Shown here: one piece after another, positions 18,453-27,113 of the stretch
Position numbering within the stretch: the first letter of the stretch is position 1
Layout: each line of letters begins with the position of its first letter
NCBI GenBank assembly: GCA_023475265.1
Contig: JAMCWE010000254.1
Coordinates: 1 to 43,584, forward strand
DNA from: Bacteroidota bacterium
GTDB taxonomy: Bacteria; Bacteroidota; Ignavibacteria; Ignavibacteriales; Ignavibacteriaceae
Length of the DNA: 43,584 nt
Reading direction: 5' to 3'
Translations under genes and position numbers: made by a program
Notes under the pieces: generated by a model
Seen by the model: only the letters and a program-made list of their open reading frames with translations
Told to the model about the DNA's origin: nothing
Database searches by the model: none

Positions 18453-20591
18453 ATGAAAATTATGCTGGGCAAAGAATTACTAAAAAAATATAACGATCCT
18501 AAAAATTTCTTTAACCGGGATCTTAGCTGGATCGAGTTCAACAGAAGAGTTTTGGAAGAAGCGCTCAACCCTGAACTGCCGCTTCTTGAAAAAGTAAAAT
18601 TCATTTCAATTTTTCATTCCAATCTTGATGAATTTTACATGATAAGAATTTCCGGATTGAAAGAACAAATTGCAGCTAACGTATCGGAACCAACTATCGA
18701 TGGATTAACGCCACAAGCTCAACTTCAAAAAATAGAAAAGCTTTTGCAGCCGATGCTCAAACAGGTAATGGATCTTTGGTTAGAAGAAGTTGTACCTGCT
18801 TTAAGAGAACAGAAAATTGATATTACTGATTACAATAAACTTCCTGAAAATGAAAAAAGTATTCTAACAGAATATTTTAAAAAAGAAATCTTTCCAATAC
18901 TTACACCGCTAGCTTTTGATCCGGGAAGGCCATTTCCGTATATATCTAATTTAAGTTTAAGCCTTGCGCTGCTTGTTAGAAAGCCTAATGGTGAAAATCA
19001 TTTCGCACGCGTAAAAGTACCTAATATTCTCCCTCGATTAATGCAGATAGATCAGATAATTAATCCGAATAAAAAAATTCAAACTAATGGATTATTCAGT
19101 GCAAGGTTTATTTGGCTGGGAGATCTTATAAAAGCCAACCTCCATTTATTATTTCCAGGCATGGAAGTTTTGGAAGCTCACAGATTTAGAATAACCCGCG
19201 ATACCGATATTGAATTGCAAGAAGATGAAGCCGATGATCTTCTCCGGGTAATTGAAGAGAACATTCGCCAAAGAAGATTCGGCACCGTTGTTCGTTTGGA
19301 AGTTGAAAAGCAAATGCCGGAATTTATGCTCGAAACTTTAATGGAAAATCTTCAAATAACAAGAGAAGATGTTCATGTTTTTGATGGACCGCTTGGATTA
19401 AGTGATATTATTTCTCTTTATGATTTACCTGTTCATCATTTAAAATTAAAACCATTTTATCCTGTAATTCCAAAAATATTCGATGAAGATGAAAATATTT
19501 TTTCTACAATTAGGAAGCAGGATATTTTACTTCATCATCCGTATCATTCTTTTACTCCGGTTATTGATTTCATTAAGCAAGCCGCAAAAGATCCCGATGT
19601 ACTTGCCATAAAACAAACGCTATACCGAGTCGGCACAGATTCGCCAATAATTAAATATTTAGTTGAAGCTGCTGAACGCGGGAAACAGGTTGCAGTGCTT
19701 GTAGAATTAAAAGCAAGATTCGATGAACAAAATAATATCTTCTGGGCAAGAGAGCTTGAGAAGGTTGGAGTGCATGTTGTCTATGGATTAGTTGGATTAA
19801 AAACACACGCAAAGATGACTTTGATTGTGCGCCGGGAATCCGATGGAGTAAAAAAATACGTCCATGTTTCTACAGGGAATTATAACGTTACTACCGCAAA
19901 GCTGTATACCGATCTTGGGTTGTTTACTTGCAATGAAGAAATCTGTTCAGATATTTCGGATATTTTTAATTATCTCACCGGTTATTCAAAACAAATAGAA
20001 TTTAAAAAACTTTTTGTTGCCCCAATAAACATGCGAGAAAAAATACTTTCATTGATAATGAGGGAAATTGAAAATATAAAATCAGGTAAAGAAGCCAGAA
20101 TTATTTTGAAGTTAAATGCTTTGGTCGACCCGATTATTATTAGCTGTTTATATGAGGCTTCAAATGCCGGCGTTAAAATAGATTTAATAGTACGAGGCAT
20201 TTGCTGCCTAGTACCAGATGTTCCGAATTTAAGCGAGAACATCAGAGTTATCAGCATTGTTGGAAGATTTTTAGAGCATAACAGAGTATTTTATTTTCTT
20301 AACAACGGTGAAGAAGATATTTATCTAAGCAGCGCAGATATGATGCAAAGAAATTTAGACCGCCGTGTTGAGATTGCTTTTCCCATCGAAGATCCAAAGC
20401 TTAAAAAGGAAATTCAAAAAACATTGCTAAATTTTTCAATGAAAGACAATGTAAAAGCTCGCAAATTGAATTCTGATATGAGCTATACTTTTTGTAAATG
20501 TAAAGATGGAGATATAAAAATTGATTCGCAGGATTGGCTGATTAACCACGCAATAAAATCAGTCGGGAAATTTGTAAAACCAAAACTTTAA
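18453..20591 (+). CDS. ppk1: Polyphosphate kinase 1
   Basis: A 712-residue PPK1 that makes inorganic polyphosphate from ATP. The N domain has NRDLSWIEFNRRVLEEA and HSNLDEFYMIRISGLKEQ; the head domain follows; the two catalytic PLD-like halves contain LKTHAKMTLIVRR (first His, equivalent to E. coli H435) and VHVSTGNYNVTTAKLYTDLG (equivalent to H454), ALVDPIIISCLYEA, and FLEHNRVFYFLNNGEE with YLSSADMMQRNLDRRVE. All are intact. No good Shine-Dalgarno precedes the gene; the ATG at 18453 is chosen, with 18462 also possible. Confidence 0.96.
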   Translation: MKIMLGKELLKKYNDPKNFFNRDLSWIEFNRRVLEEALNPELPLLEKVKFISIFHSNLDEFYMIRISGLKEQIAANVSEPTIDGLTPQAQLQKIEKLLQPMLKQVMDLWLEEVVPALREQKIDITDYNKLPENEKSILTEYFKKEIFPILTPLAFDPGRPFPYISNLSLSLALLVRKPNGENHFARVKVPNILPRLMQIDQIINPNKKIQTNGLFSARFIWLGDLIKANLHLLFPGMEVLEAHRFRITRDTDIELQEDEADDLLRVIEENIRQRRFGTVVRLEVEKQMPEFMLETLMENLQITREDVHVFDGPLGLSDIISLYDLPVHHLKLKPFYPVIPKIFDEDENIFSTIRKQDILLHHPYHSFTPVIDFIKQAAKDPDVLAIKQTLYRVGTDSPIIKYLVEAAERGKQVAVLVELKARFDEQNNIFWARELEKVGVHVVYGLVGLKTHAKMTLIVRRESDGVKKYVHVSTGNYNVTTAKLYTDLGLFTCNEEICSDISDIFNYLTGYSKQIEFKKLFVAPINMREKILSLIMREIENIKSGKEARIILKLNALVDPIIISCLYEASNAGVKIDLIVRGICCLVPDVPNLSENIRVISIVGRFLEHNRVFYFLNNGEEDIYLSSADMMQRNLDRRVEIAFPIEDPKLKKEIQKTLLNFSMKDNVKARKLNSDMSYTFCKCKDGDIKIDSQDWLINHAIKSVGKFVKPKL

Positions 20592-20686
20592 TCTTAAACA
20601 GAATTCTTTTAACTAAATTAGTTTTTTTATTAAAATAGAATTATTTACTTTTGAATAAATATTTTTAACAAGTTATAAGGTTCAAA

Positions 20687-20740
20687 ATGCGAGACTCTGA
20701 CGAGCCTGGCGCTAATATAGAAAATTCAAAAATACAATAG
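20687..20740 (+). CDS. Candidate acidic leader peptide (17 aa)
   Basis: Reads MRDSDEPGANIENSKIQ and stops at TAG. An AAGG box lies six bases before the ATG. The early run of acidic residues followed by Pro (D-S-D-E-P) is the type of sequence reported to destabilise translating ribosomes at low Mg2+, as in the enteric MgtL leader peptide. It ends 17 bases before the helix that covers the next Shine-Dalgarno. Too short for statistical support on its own. Confidence 0.45.
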   Translation: MRDSDEPGANIENSKIQ

Positions 20741-20811
20741 CCTTCTTTAGGGATTAACCACCTCTTTCTTCATTGGTTCATCTCCAAGGAGGGAAACTTT
20801 AGGAGGTGACA

Positions 20812-20868
20812 ATGATTCATATCTTCATCATTCAACCGACAATTATAATTAATAAGCAATTGCATTAG
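20812..20868 (+). CDS. Candidate second leader ORF (18 aa) with perfect Shine-Dalgarno
   Basis: Reads MIHIFIIQPTIIINKQLH and stops at TAG. It is preceded by AGGAGGTGA with two bases before the ATG, the strongest ribosome-binding site in the window, although the spacing is short. Very hydrophobic with a single Pro. Its ribosome-binding site can pair with CCACCTC upstream, so its translation is probably conditional. Confidence 0.45.
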   Translation: MIHIFIIQPTIIINKQLH

Positions 20869-20922
20869 CTCTATTTCTTTAATCTTATTAACTAACATTT
20901 AATCTAGAGCAAAGAGAATAAT

Positions 20923-23583
20923 ATGGTAAAATCCATCTTTTCCAAAATTTCGCCTTCAATATTTACTAAAGAAGCTAAAACACCGCATAGCGCTACTCTT
21001 GATGAGCAACGTTTGATGGAAATTTGTAAACTCTCACATCAGGAAACAATTACAAAATTAAATAGCCGCGACAATGGCATAACTTCAGAAGAAGCTGAAA
21101 CTAGATTGGAAGAATATGGCAGAAATGAATTAGCACACACAAAAAAAATTGGGATATTGCAGGATATATTTAACCGTTGTAAAAGTCCATTGGTTATACA
21201 GCTTCTTATAATTGCTATAATTTCCGGTTTAATGGATGATGTGAAATCAGCAATTGTTGTAGGAACTATGGTGCTGCTAAGTGTAGGCTTGTCTTTTATT
21301 TTAGATCGTAAATCGAGCAGCGCAGTTGAAGCATTAGGAAAAAGGGTTCAATCTCACACAGTTGCCTTGCGGGATGGAAAAGAAGTTGAAATTCCAATTT
21401 CGGATGTAGTTCCTGGTGATATAATTTTTTTACAAGCTGGTTCGATTATTCCGGCAGATATACGACTGCTTACTGTAAAAGATTTTTTTGTTAGTCAATC
21501 GGTTCTAACGGGTGAGTCTCTGCCGATTGAAAAAAAATCAGAACCGCAGCAGCTTAGCAATGGATTTGTTTTTGAACTTTCAAATGCTTGTTTTCAAGGA
21601 AGCAACGTACTAAGCGGTACTGCTCGTGGAATTGTTGTAAACACTGGTATTCATACTTATTTCGGTTCGATATCGGAACGACTCGTTGAGAGCAGGCCAA
21701 AAACAAGTTTTGATATTGGAATAAAATCTTTCACGTGGCTGATGATCAGGTTTATGATAGTGATGGTCTTTGCGGTTTTTATGATTATAGGCTTAACGAA
21801 AGGTAACTGGATTGAAGCTCTTTTATTTGGGCTATCTATTGCTGTTGGATTAACTCCTGAAATGCTGCCGATGATTGTTACGGTAAATCTTGCAAAAGGC
21901 GCTTTAACAATGTCGAAGAAAAAAGTTATTGTTAAGCAGCTTACTTCAATTCAAAATTTTGGCGCGATAGATATTTTATGCACAGATAAAACCGGAACGC
22001 TTACACAAGACCGCGTTGTTCTGGAAAAGCATGTAGATATAACCGGGAAAGAAAGCCGGGATGTTTTGCTTTACGCTTATTTAAATAGTTTTTATCAAAC
22101 CGGTTTAAGAAATCTTCTTGACCGTGCGGTTATTTCCCGCATCGATTTGAAAGTTGAAGCCAAATGCCAGCTCGTAGATGAATTGCCATTTGATTTTCAA
22201 CGCAGGCGAATGTCCGTAGCGGTAGAATATGAAGGAGACCACGTTTTAATTTGCAAAGGAGCCGTTGAAGAAATTTATTCAATTTGCAATTTCTATCAAA
22301 TCGATGATGAAGTTTATCCGTTAATTCAAATGATTCATGATGATTTATATGAAGATGTTGAAGATTTGAATAATGAAGGTTACAGAGTTCTTGCTATTGC
22401 TTACCGTGAGTTTCCAAAAACAAAAACCACTTTTACTGTTGCTGATGAATCAAATATGATTTTGTTAGGCTATATCGCATTCTTCGATCCTCCGAAAGAT
22501 TCTGCTGCTCAAGCGATTGCCAGCTTACAAAATGTTGGCGTCAAGGTTAAGATATTAACGGGCGATAATTCACTCGTTACAAAAAAAGTTTGCAATGATG
22601 TCGGATTACATATTGATAAAATTATTACGGGTAATGAGCTTATCAATTTATCCGATGAAGAATTTTTGAAAGCCGCTTTAGAAGCAAATGTTTTCGCAAA
22701 GCTGTCGCCGGTTCAAAAAGAAAGAGTAATTCATTCATTACGTCAAGCCGGGCACGTTGTCGGTTATATGGGCGATGGAATAAATGATTCTCCATCCTTG
22801 CGTGCCGCTGACGTTGGTATTTCTGTGGACAGCGCCGCCGATGTTGCTAAAGAAGCTGCCGACATTGTTTTACTTGAAAAAAGCCTTCTTGTTCTTGAAG
22901 ACGGAATAAAAGAAGGCAGAAAAGTTTTTGCAAATATAATTAAGTACATCCGGATGGGTGCGAGTTCAAATTTCGGAAATATGTTTAGCGTCATTGGTGC
23001 AAGTTACTTAATTCCATTTTTGCCAATGAAGCCGATACAAATTCTTTTAAATAATCTTCTATATGATTTTTCACAAACAGGTATACCAACTGACAATGTT
23101 GATTCTGAGCTTGTGGAAAAGCCCTTGAAGTGGAATATTAATAATATAAAAAGATTTATGATCTTCATCGGACCGATGAGTTCAATTTTTGATTATGCTA
23201 CATTTGGTTTGATGTGGTTTGTATTTAAGTCGAGTGATTTTCTAAATCCTCTAATTAGTTCCGGAGATAAAATTTATAAACAAGATTTGTTTCAAACAGG
23301 TTGGTTTGTTGAATCATTATTAACACAAACTTTAATTGTGCACATAATCAGAACTCGTAAAATTCCATTCTTCGGAAGTATGGCTTCGCTATCGATGACA
23401 TTAACTACATTATTTATTATGGTTGTCGGCGCATGGCTTCCGTATTCTCCTTTTGCTTCAACATTTGGCTTTGTGCCTTTGCCGCATATATATTGGCTGT
23501 GGATAGCAGGTTTTCTTGTTTTATACAGCATCCTAACTCATTTTGTAAAAACATGGTTCTTCAAAAAATATGGAGACAATTAA
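20923..23583 (+). CDS. mgtA: Magnesium-translocating P-type ATPase (MgtA/MgtB type)
   Basis: An 886-residue P3B-type ATPase. Visible motifs: TGES in the actuator domain (196-199), the TPEMLP intramembrane motif (311-316) typical of Mg2+ importers, CTDKTGTLTQ with the phosphorylated Asp (D355), LTGDN, and the hinge MGDGINDSPSLRAADVG. About ten membrane segments fit the family, and the C-terminal half has NLLYDFSQTGIPTDNVD. It imports Mg2+ across the inner membrane using ATP. The gene is preceded by an unusual leader and followed two bases later by a PTS-IIA-like gene. Confidence 0.95.
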   Translation: MVKSIFSKISPSIFTKEAKTPHSATLDEQRLMEICKLSHQETITKLNSRDNGITSEEAETRLEEYGRNELAHTKKIGILQDIFNRCKSPLVIQLLIIAIISGLMDDVKSAIVVGTMVLLSVGLSFILDRKSSSAVEALGKRVQSHTVALRDGKEVEIPISDVVPGDIIFLQAGSIIPADIRLLTVKDFFVSQSVLTGESLPIEKKSEPQQLSNGFVFELSNACFQGSNVLSGTARGIVVNTGIHTYFGSISERLVESRPKTSFDIGIKSFTWLMIRFMIVMVFAVFMIIGLTKGNWIEALLFGLSIAVGLTPEMLPMIVTVNLAKGALTMSKKKVIVKQLTSIQNFGAIDILCTDKTGTLTQDRVVLEKHVDITGKESRDVLLYAYLNSFYQTGLRNLLDRAVISRIDLKVEAKCQLVDELPFDFQRRRMSVAVEYEGDHVLICKGAVEEIYSICNFYQIDDEVYPLIQMIHDDLYEDVEDLNNEGYRVLAIAYREFPKTKTTFTVADESNMILLGYIAFFDPPKDSAAQAIASLQNVGVKVKILTGDNSLVTKKVCNDVGLHIDKIITGNELINLSDEEFLKAALEANVFAKLSPVQKERVIHSLRQAGHVVGYMGDGINDSPSLRAADVGISVDSAADVAKEAADIVLLEKSLLVLEDGIKEGRKVFANIIKYIRMGASSNFGNMFSVIGASYLIPFLPMKPIQILLNNLLYDFSQTGIPTDNVDSELVEKPLKWNINNIKRFMIFIGPMSSIFDYATFGLMWFVFKSSDFLNPLISSGDKIYKQDLFQTGWFVESLLTQTLIVHIIRTRKIPFFGSMASLSMTLTTLFIMVVGAWLPYSPFASTFGFVPLPHIYWLWIAGFLVLYSILTHFVKTWFFKKYGDN

Positions 23584-23585
23584 TT

Positions 23586-24368
23586 ATGGATAGTTTATTA
23601 GATGCCTTGCAAGAAGGCCGTTTAATCGAATTACCGGATAATGATAAACAAGATTCGCTTCAATTGCTCGCTCATATTATTGAGGCTATTCCATCCGTAC
23701 CAACCGATACTGATGTTGCAGGACTGGTTTTAAAAAGAGAAGAAACTTATAATACTTCTTTGGGAAAAGGATTTGCTGTTCCGCATGCCAGGGCATCTTT
23801 CGACGGCGATCTTTATTGTGCGGTTGGCTGGAGCCCTTCCGGAATTGCTTACGGTGCACCAGACGGTAATCTTGTGCACATTGTAATTATGTTTTTAGTT
23901 CCCGATAATCAGAGGAATTATTATCTAAAAGAAGTTTCGAATATTGCCAAAGCATTAAATGAACTTCATAATGAGGATACATTAAAAACAGCTGAGGATT
24001 TAAACACCGTTCGTAATTATTTACTTGATCTTGTCACCTCGGCAAAAAGTATTGTCGGCCCGGAAGCACGGGCCCGGATGATTCAGCTTGAAGTTAGAGA
24101 AAGCATTCCGCAGCTCGATTTAAAAGATATTGCAAATTTAGTCATTGAACCTTTATCAATAATCATATCTTCAAACATAAAGCCGATAACTTTAAGTCAG
24201 AATAAAGAGCTGATTGATGTTCTAGACGGCTCGCAGAATTTGACTGAGTTCCTGAACAACAATAATAAATTTTTTGATTACTCCGGCTGGAGAGTATTAA
24301 AAAGAAATTCATCAAATTACCAGGGCGGAAGAGTAATGTTCGATTGCCTTGCTATCAAGATTAAATAA
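23586..24368 (+). CDS. PTS-IIA (fructose/nitrogen type) domain protein with extra C-terminal domain
   Basis: A 260-residue protein. Residues 1-150 resemble a fructose/Ntr-type EIIA: REETYNTSLGKGFAVPHARA with the phosphorylatable His67, then VHIVIMFLVPDNQRNYYLKEVSNIAKAL. The remaining ~110 residues (LDLKDIANLVIEPLSIIISS onwards) form an additional domain I do not recognise. The start is the ATG two bases after the ATPase stop (23581-23583); an upstream extension of the frame lies inside the ATPase gene. No sugar permease, HPr or EI is nearby, so a regulatory role linked to ion transport, like EIIA-Ntr with K+ systems, is a reasonable inference. Confidence 0.85.
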   Translation: MDSLLDALQEGRLIELPDNDKQDSLQLLAHIIEAIPSVPTDTDVAGLVLKREETYNTSLGKGFAVPHARASFDGDLYCAVGWSPSGIAYGAPDGNLVHIVIMFLVPDNQRNYYLKEVSNIAKALNELHNEDTLKTAEDLNTVRNYLLDLVTSAKSIVGPEARARMIQLEVRESIPQLDLKDIANLVIEPLSIIISSNIKPITLSQNKELIDVLDGSQNLTEFLNNNNKFFDYSGWRVLKRNSSNYQGGRVMFDCLAIKIK

Positions 24369-24383
24369 TTATACAAGTATAGA

Positions 24384-24445
24384 GGTATAAAGGTATAACG
24401 GGTATAAAGTAATGTTAATCATCTATACCATTATACCTTTATACC
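24384..24445. repeat. Large AT-rich inverted repeat built from GGTATAA units
   Basis: GGTATAAAGGTATAA (24384-24398) is a perfect inverted match to TTATACCTTTATACC (24431-24445); inside it GGTATA (24401-24406) pairs with TATACC (24424-24429). Each arm is itself a direct repeat of a 7-9 bp GGTATAA unit. It follows the IIA gene by 15 bases and could act as an RNA hairpin or terminator, though no clean T-run follows. Confidence 0.8.
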
Positions 24446-24549
24446 TTATACCGAAGCTGGAAGAGCAATCAGATATTTTATTAGGATTCAATTTAATTTT
24501 TAATTTTACTAAGTTTGAGTCCGATTTTTATTATATATAAGGAACACAA

Positions 24550-25659
24550 ATGACTGATTTGACAAAAAGCGGAATACTTAACGCTTTAAAGAAAGTTGAT
24601 GATGCTGGTTTTAATAAAGATTTATTAATTCTTAATTCTATAAAGAAATTTGAAGTTAAAGATAACCAGCTTATTGTTGATGTGTCTCTTACCCTGCCGC
24701 CGTCTTCAAACGTTGATGGTTTAGAAAATAAATTTAAAGATATATTGAAAAAAGAATTCCCTCAGTTCAAAAAATTACAAGTTAATATCGACGTGAAAGT
24801 AACTACTCATCATGACCAGAAAAAAAATTCACTTCTGCCCGGAGTTAAAAATACAATTGCAATAGCAAGCGGTAAAGGCGGTGTTGGTAAAAGCACTGTT
24901 GCTGTTAATCTTGCTGTTGCGCTTGCAAAGGATGGCGCTTCGGTTGGATTGATTGATGCCGATATTTATGGACCGAGCATTCCTTTAATGCTTGGACTTA
25001 AAGAAAAACCAAAAGTTTATCAAGATCAGCAAACGATGAAAATTATTCCTTTGGTTAATTACGGTGTAAAAGTAATTTCTATCGGCCTGTTAGTTGACGA
25101 CAATGCACCGGTTATTTGGCGCGGACCAATGGCAAGCGGTGCGGTTAAACAATTTATGACCGATGTTGATTGGGGTGAACTCGATTATTTAATTTTTGAT
25201 TTGCCTCCGGGAACCGGCGACATTCAATTGACTTTGGTTCAAACTATTCCGTTAACCGGAGCTGTCATTGTAACAACTCCTCAAGAAGTTTCACTTATCG
25301 ATGCCCGGAAAGCACTGAAGATGTTTACAAGAGTAAATGTTCCTGTTCTCGGCGTAGTTGAAAACATGAGCTACTTTATTGCACCGGATACCGGAATTAA
25401 ATATGATATTTTCGGTACAGGCGGCGGTTCAAAAATTGCTGTTGAGCTTGATACTCCTTTTCTTGGCGGTATTCCAATTGATCCGAGAATTAGAATTGGC
25501 GGCGATAATGGAATACCAATTGCGTATGATAATCCGGATTCCGAACATGCTAAAATTGTTACTCAAATTTCAAGAAATTTTGCTGAACAAGTTCATGTTA
25601 GAAATTTGCGAGGAGATTCGGCATCGAAAATGGAAATTCTTTTAGGCGATGAAAATTAA
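24550..25659 (+). CDS. mrp: Mrp/NBP35-type P-loop ATPase (iron-sulfur carrier family)
   Basis: A 369-residue protein with an N-terminal DUF59 (MIP18-like) domain (about 5-90) and a ParA-like ATPase: SGKGGVGKSTVAVNLAVAL (107-125), LIDADIYGPSIPLMLG, WRGPMASGAVKQF, DYLIFDLPPGTGD and VTTPQEVSLIDARKALKMF. Family members carry and transfer Fe-S clusters. The usual CxxC pair that bridges a cluster between two subunits is absent: ENMSYFIAPDTGIKYDIFG has Ala278 and Thr281 at those places. A good AAGGA box precedes the ATG. It is followed by an NFU-type scaffold gene, which supports an Fe-S role. Confidence 0.93.
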   Translation: MTDLTKSGILNALKKVDDAGFNKDLLILNSIKKFEVKDNQLIVDVSLTLPPSSNVDGLENKFKDILKKEFPQFKKLQVNIDVKVTTHHDQKKNSLLPGVKNTIAIASGKGGVGKSTVAVNLAVALAKDGASVGLIDADIYGPSIPLMLGLKEKPKVYQDQQTMKIIPLVNYGVKVISIGLLVDDNAPVIWRGPMASGAVKQFMTDVDWGELDYLIFDLPPGTGDIQLTLVQTIPLTGAVIVTTPQEVSLIDARKALKMFTRVNVPVLGVVENMSYFIAPDTGIKYDIFGTGGGSKIAVELDTPFLGGIPIDPRIRIGGDNGIPIAYDNPDSEHAKIVTQISRNFAEQVHVRNLRGDSASKMEILLGDEN

Positions 25660-25784
25660 TATTTTTCTTAATCTTACTTTCATCAACTCGATTAAGATTA
25701 GGTACTGTAAAAAAAACTGATTGGAAAAAATGAATAACCGATTCTTAAGCAGTAGATTATTAATAATTGTGGGATAAAATTTAA

Positions 25785-26009
25785 ATGAGAGAAGATGTTT
25801 TAAAAGCACTGGATACAATCAGGCCGTTTCTGCAAGCTGATGATGGAGATATTGAGTTAATTGAAGTAACCGAAGATGCAATCGTCAAAGTGAAATTGAC
25901 AGGCGCTTGTGCAATCTGTCCAATGTTTTTAATGACACTTCGAGCCGGCGTTGAGAGATCTCTTATGCGTCAGGTTCCCGGAATAAAAAGGGTTGAAGCT
26001 GTCAATTAA
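25785..26009 (+). CDS. NifU-like C-terminal domain (NFU) protein
   Basis: A 74-residue single-domain protein: VLKALDTIRPFLQADDGDIELIEV, then VKVKLTGACAICPMFLMTLRAGVERSL. The CxxC (CAIC) that holds a transient 4Fe-4S cluster is kept, although the following residues (PMFLMT) differ from the usual PSST/ASST. It probably works as an Fe-S scaffold or carrier. It lies 125 bases after mrp and just before a permease gene; mrp and nfu are frequent neighbours. Confidence 0.9.
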   Translation: MREDVLKALDTIRPFLQADDGDIELIEVTEDAIVKVKLTGACAICPMFLMTLRAGVERSLMRQVPGIKRVEAVN

Positions 26010-26060
26010 AAATATTTTCTTCTTGTATAAAATATATTTTTGTATTACTATTTAACCAGT

Positions 26061-27113
26061 ATGACAGAAAATATTTCTAAAAAAATATTAAAGCCGTTTA
26101 TTTGGTTTGCCGGTATTGTTATTCTACTTTATCTCTTATACTTATTGTCAGATGTCTTAATAATACTCGCATTCTCAATTCTGCTTGCGTTCATCTTAGA
26201 ACCATTCGTTTCAATGCTTGAGAGAAAAGGAATCGACCGGCTTGCATCTACCATTGTTGTTTTTGCTTCAATTGTTATTTTGCTTTACTTAATTATTTCA
26301 TACCTTGTGCCAAATCTTATCCTACAAATGAAGCAGTTCACAAACACTCTTCAAGTAATATCGCTGCATGAACAAATTCTTTCCGTTGAAAAAGTAATTT
26401 ATCAATATCTTCCCTTTTTTACGCTCGGCGAGCTTTCAAAACGGTTTGAAGAATTTATTAGATCGGGAATAATTAATTCAATTGACAGGCTTTATTCTGT
26501 TCTGTCAAGTATAATTTCAATCGTTATTTTAGTTGTAATAATTCCATTCATTACTTTCTTTTTATTGAAGGACAGTAAATTAATACTTCATGGAATTCTA
26601 CAAGTCCTGCCTAACAATTATTTCGAAATGTCTTATTGGATAATGAAGAAAGTTACAATTCAGCTTGGCAGATTTGTACGTGGATGGATTTTTGATGCGG
26701 CATTCGTAGGAATTGCATGCGGGTTTGGTTATTACGTTTTAGGAATTAATAACGCTTTACCTCTAGGATTAATTTCGGGCCTTGGACATCTTGTTCCGTA
26801 TTTCGGCCCGATCATTGGCGGCATACCTGCAATTATTATTTCAATTATTCAGTATGGAAATTTTTCTCAAGTTCCGTTTATAATTATTATGATTCTTATC
26901 GTCTATATAATTGATAACGGCATTGTTCAGCCATATGTTTTTTCAAAAAGCGTTGACATGCACCCGATCATTATAATTCTATTAATTTTAATCGGAAGTC
27001 AATTATTTGGTGTAATAGGAATGCTGCTTGCCGTTCCGTTTGCTTCCGTTGTAAGAACGGCAGCAAAAGAAATTTATTTCGCATTTAAGAATTATAAGAT
27101 TGCAAGGCTGTAA
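26061..27113 (+). CDS. AI-2E family transporter (UPF0118 membrane protein)
   Basis: A 350-residue protein with about eight membrane segments and a central soluble part. ILAFSILLAFILEPFVSMLERKG at the N-terminus, IPFITFFLLKDSKLIL, FVRGWIFDAAFVGIACGFGYYVLGI, LGLISGLGHLVPYFGPIIGGIPAIII and DMHPIIIILLILIGSQLFGVIGMLLAVPFASVVR are the standard family blocks. Members include autoinducer-2 exporters and Na+/H+ antiporters, so the substrate is not certain. I use the ATG at 26061; a TTG at 26040 extends the frame by seven residues but overlaps a poor upstream context. Confidence 0.9.
   Translation: MTENISKKILKPFIWFAGIVILLYLLYLLSDVLIILAFSILLAFILEPFVSMLERKGIDRLASTIVVFASIVILLYLIISYLVPNLILQMKQFTNTLQVISLHEQILSVEKVIYQYLPFFTLGELSKRFEEFIRSGIINSIDRLYSVLSSIISIVILVVIIPFITFFLLKDSKLILHGILQVLPNNYFEMSYWIMKKVTIQLGRFVRGWIFDAAFVGIACGFGYYVLGINNALPLGLISGLGHLVPYFGPIIGGIPAIIISIIQYGNFSQVPFIIIMILIVYIIDNGIVQPYVFSKSVDMHPIIIILLILIGSQLFGVIGMLLAVPFASVVRTAAKEIYFAFKNYKIARL

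Larger units (their letters stand above)
20592..20922 (+). promoter_or_regulatory. Leader region of the Mg2+-type ATPase gene with two short ORFs and a sequestering helix
   Basis: The 331 bases between ppk1 and the ATPase gene hold a 17-codon acidic ORF (20687-20740), then an inverted repeat pairing CCACCTC (20758-20764) with GAGGTG (20803-20808), with an inner TTGG/CCAA hairpin (20773-20776 with 20784-20787), then a perfect Shine-Dalgarno AGGAGGTGA (20801-20809) for an 18-codon ORF (20812-20868). The ATPase start itself has only a weak purine box. The helix would hide the Shine-Dalgarno of the second ORF. The design recalls leader-peptide control of mgtA/mgtC in enteric bacteria. I see no match to the M-box riboswitch. 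Confidence 0.6.

Noticed and set aside
20741-20810. M-box (ykoK) Mg2+ riboswitch before the ATPase
   Set aside because: The conserved M-box blocks are not present; only the generic purine-rich ribosome-binding sequence agrees.
23433-23585. Longer N-terminus for the PTS-IIA protein inside the ATPase gene
   Set aside because: The in-frame extension overlaps the conserved end of the ATPase in another frame; the ATG at 23586 gives a standard IIA start.
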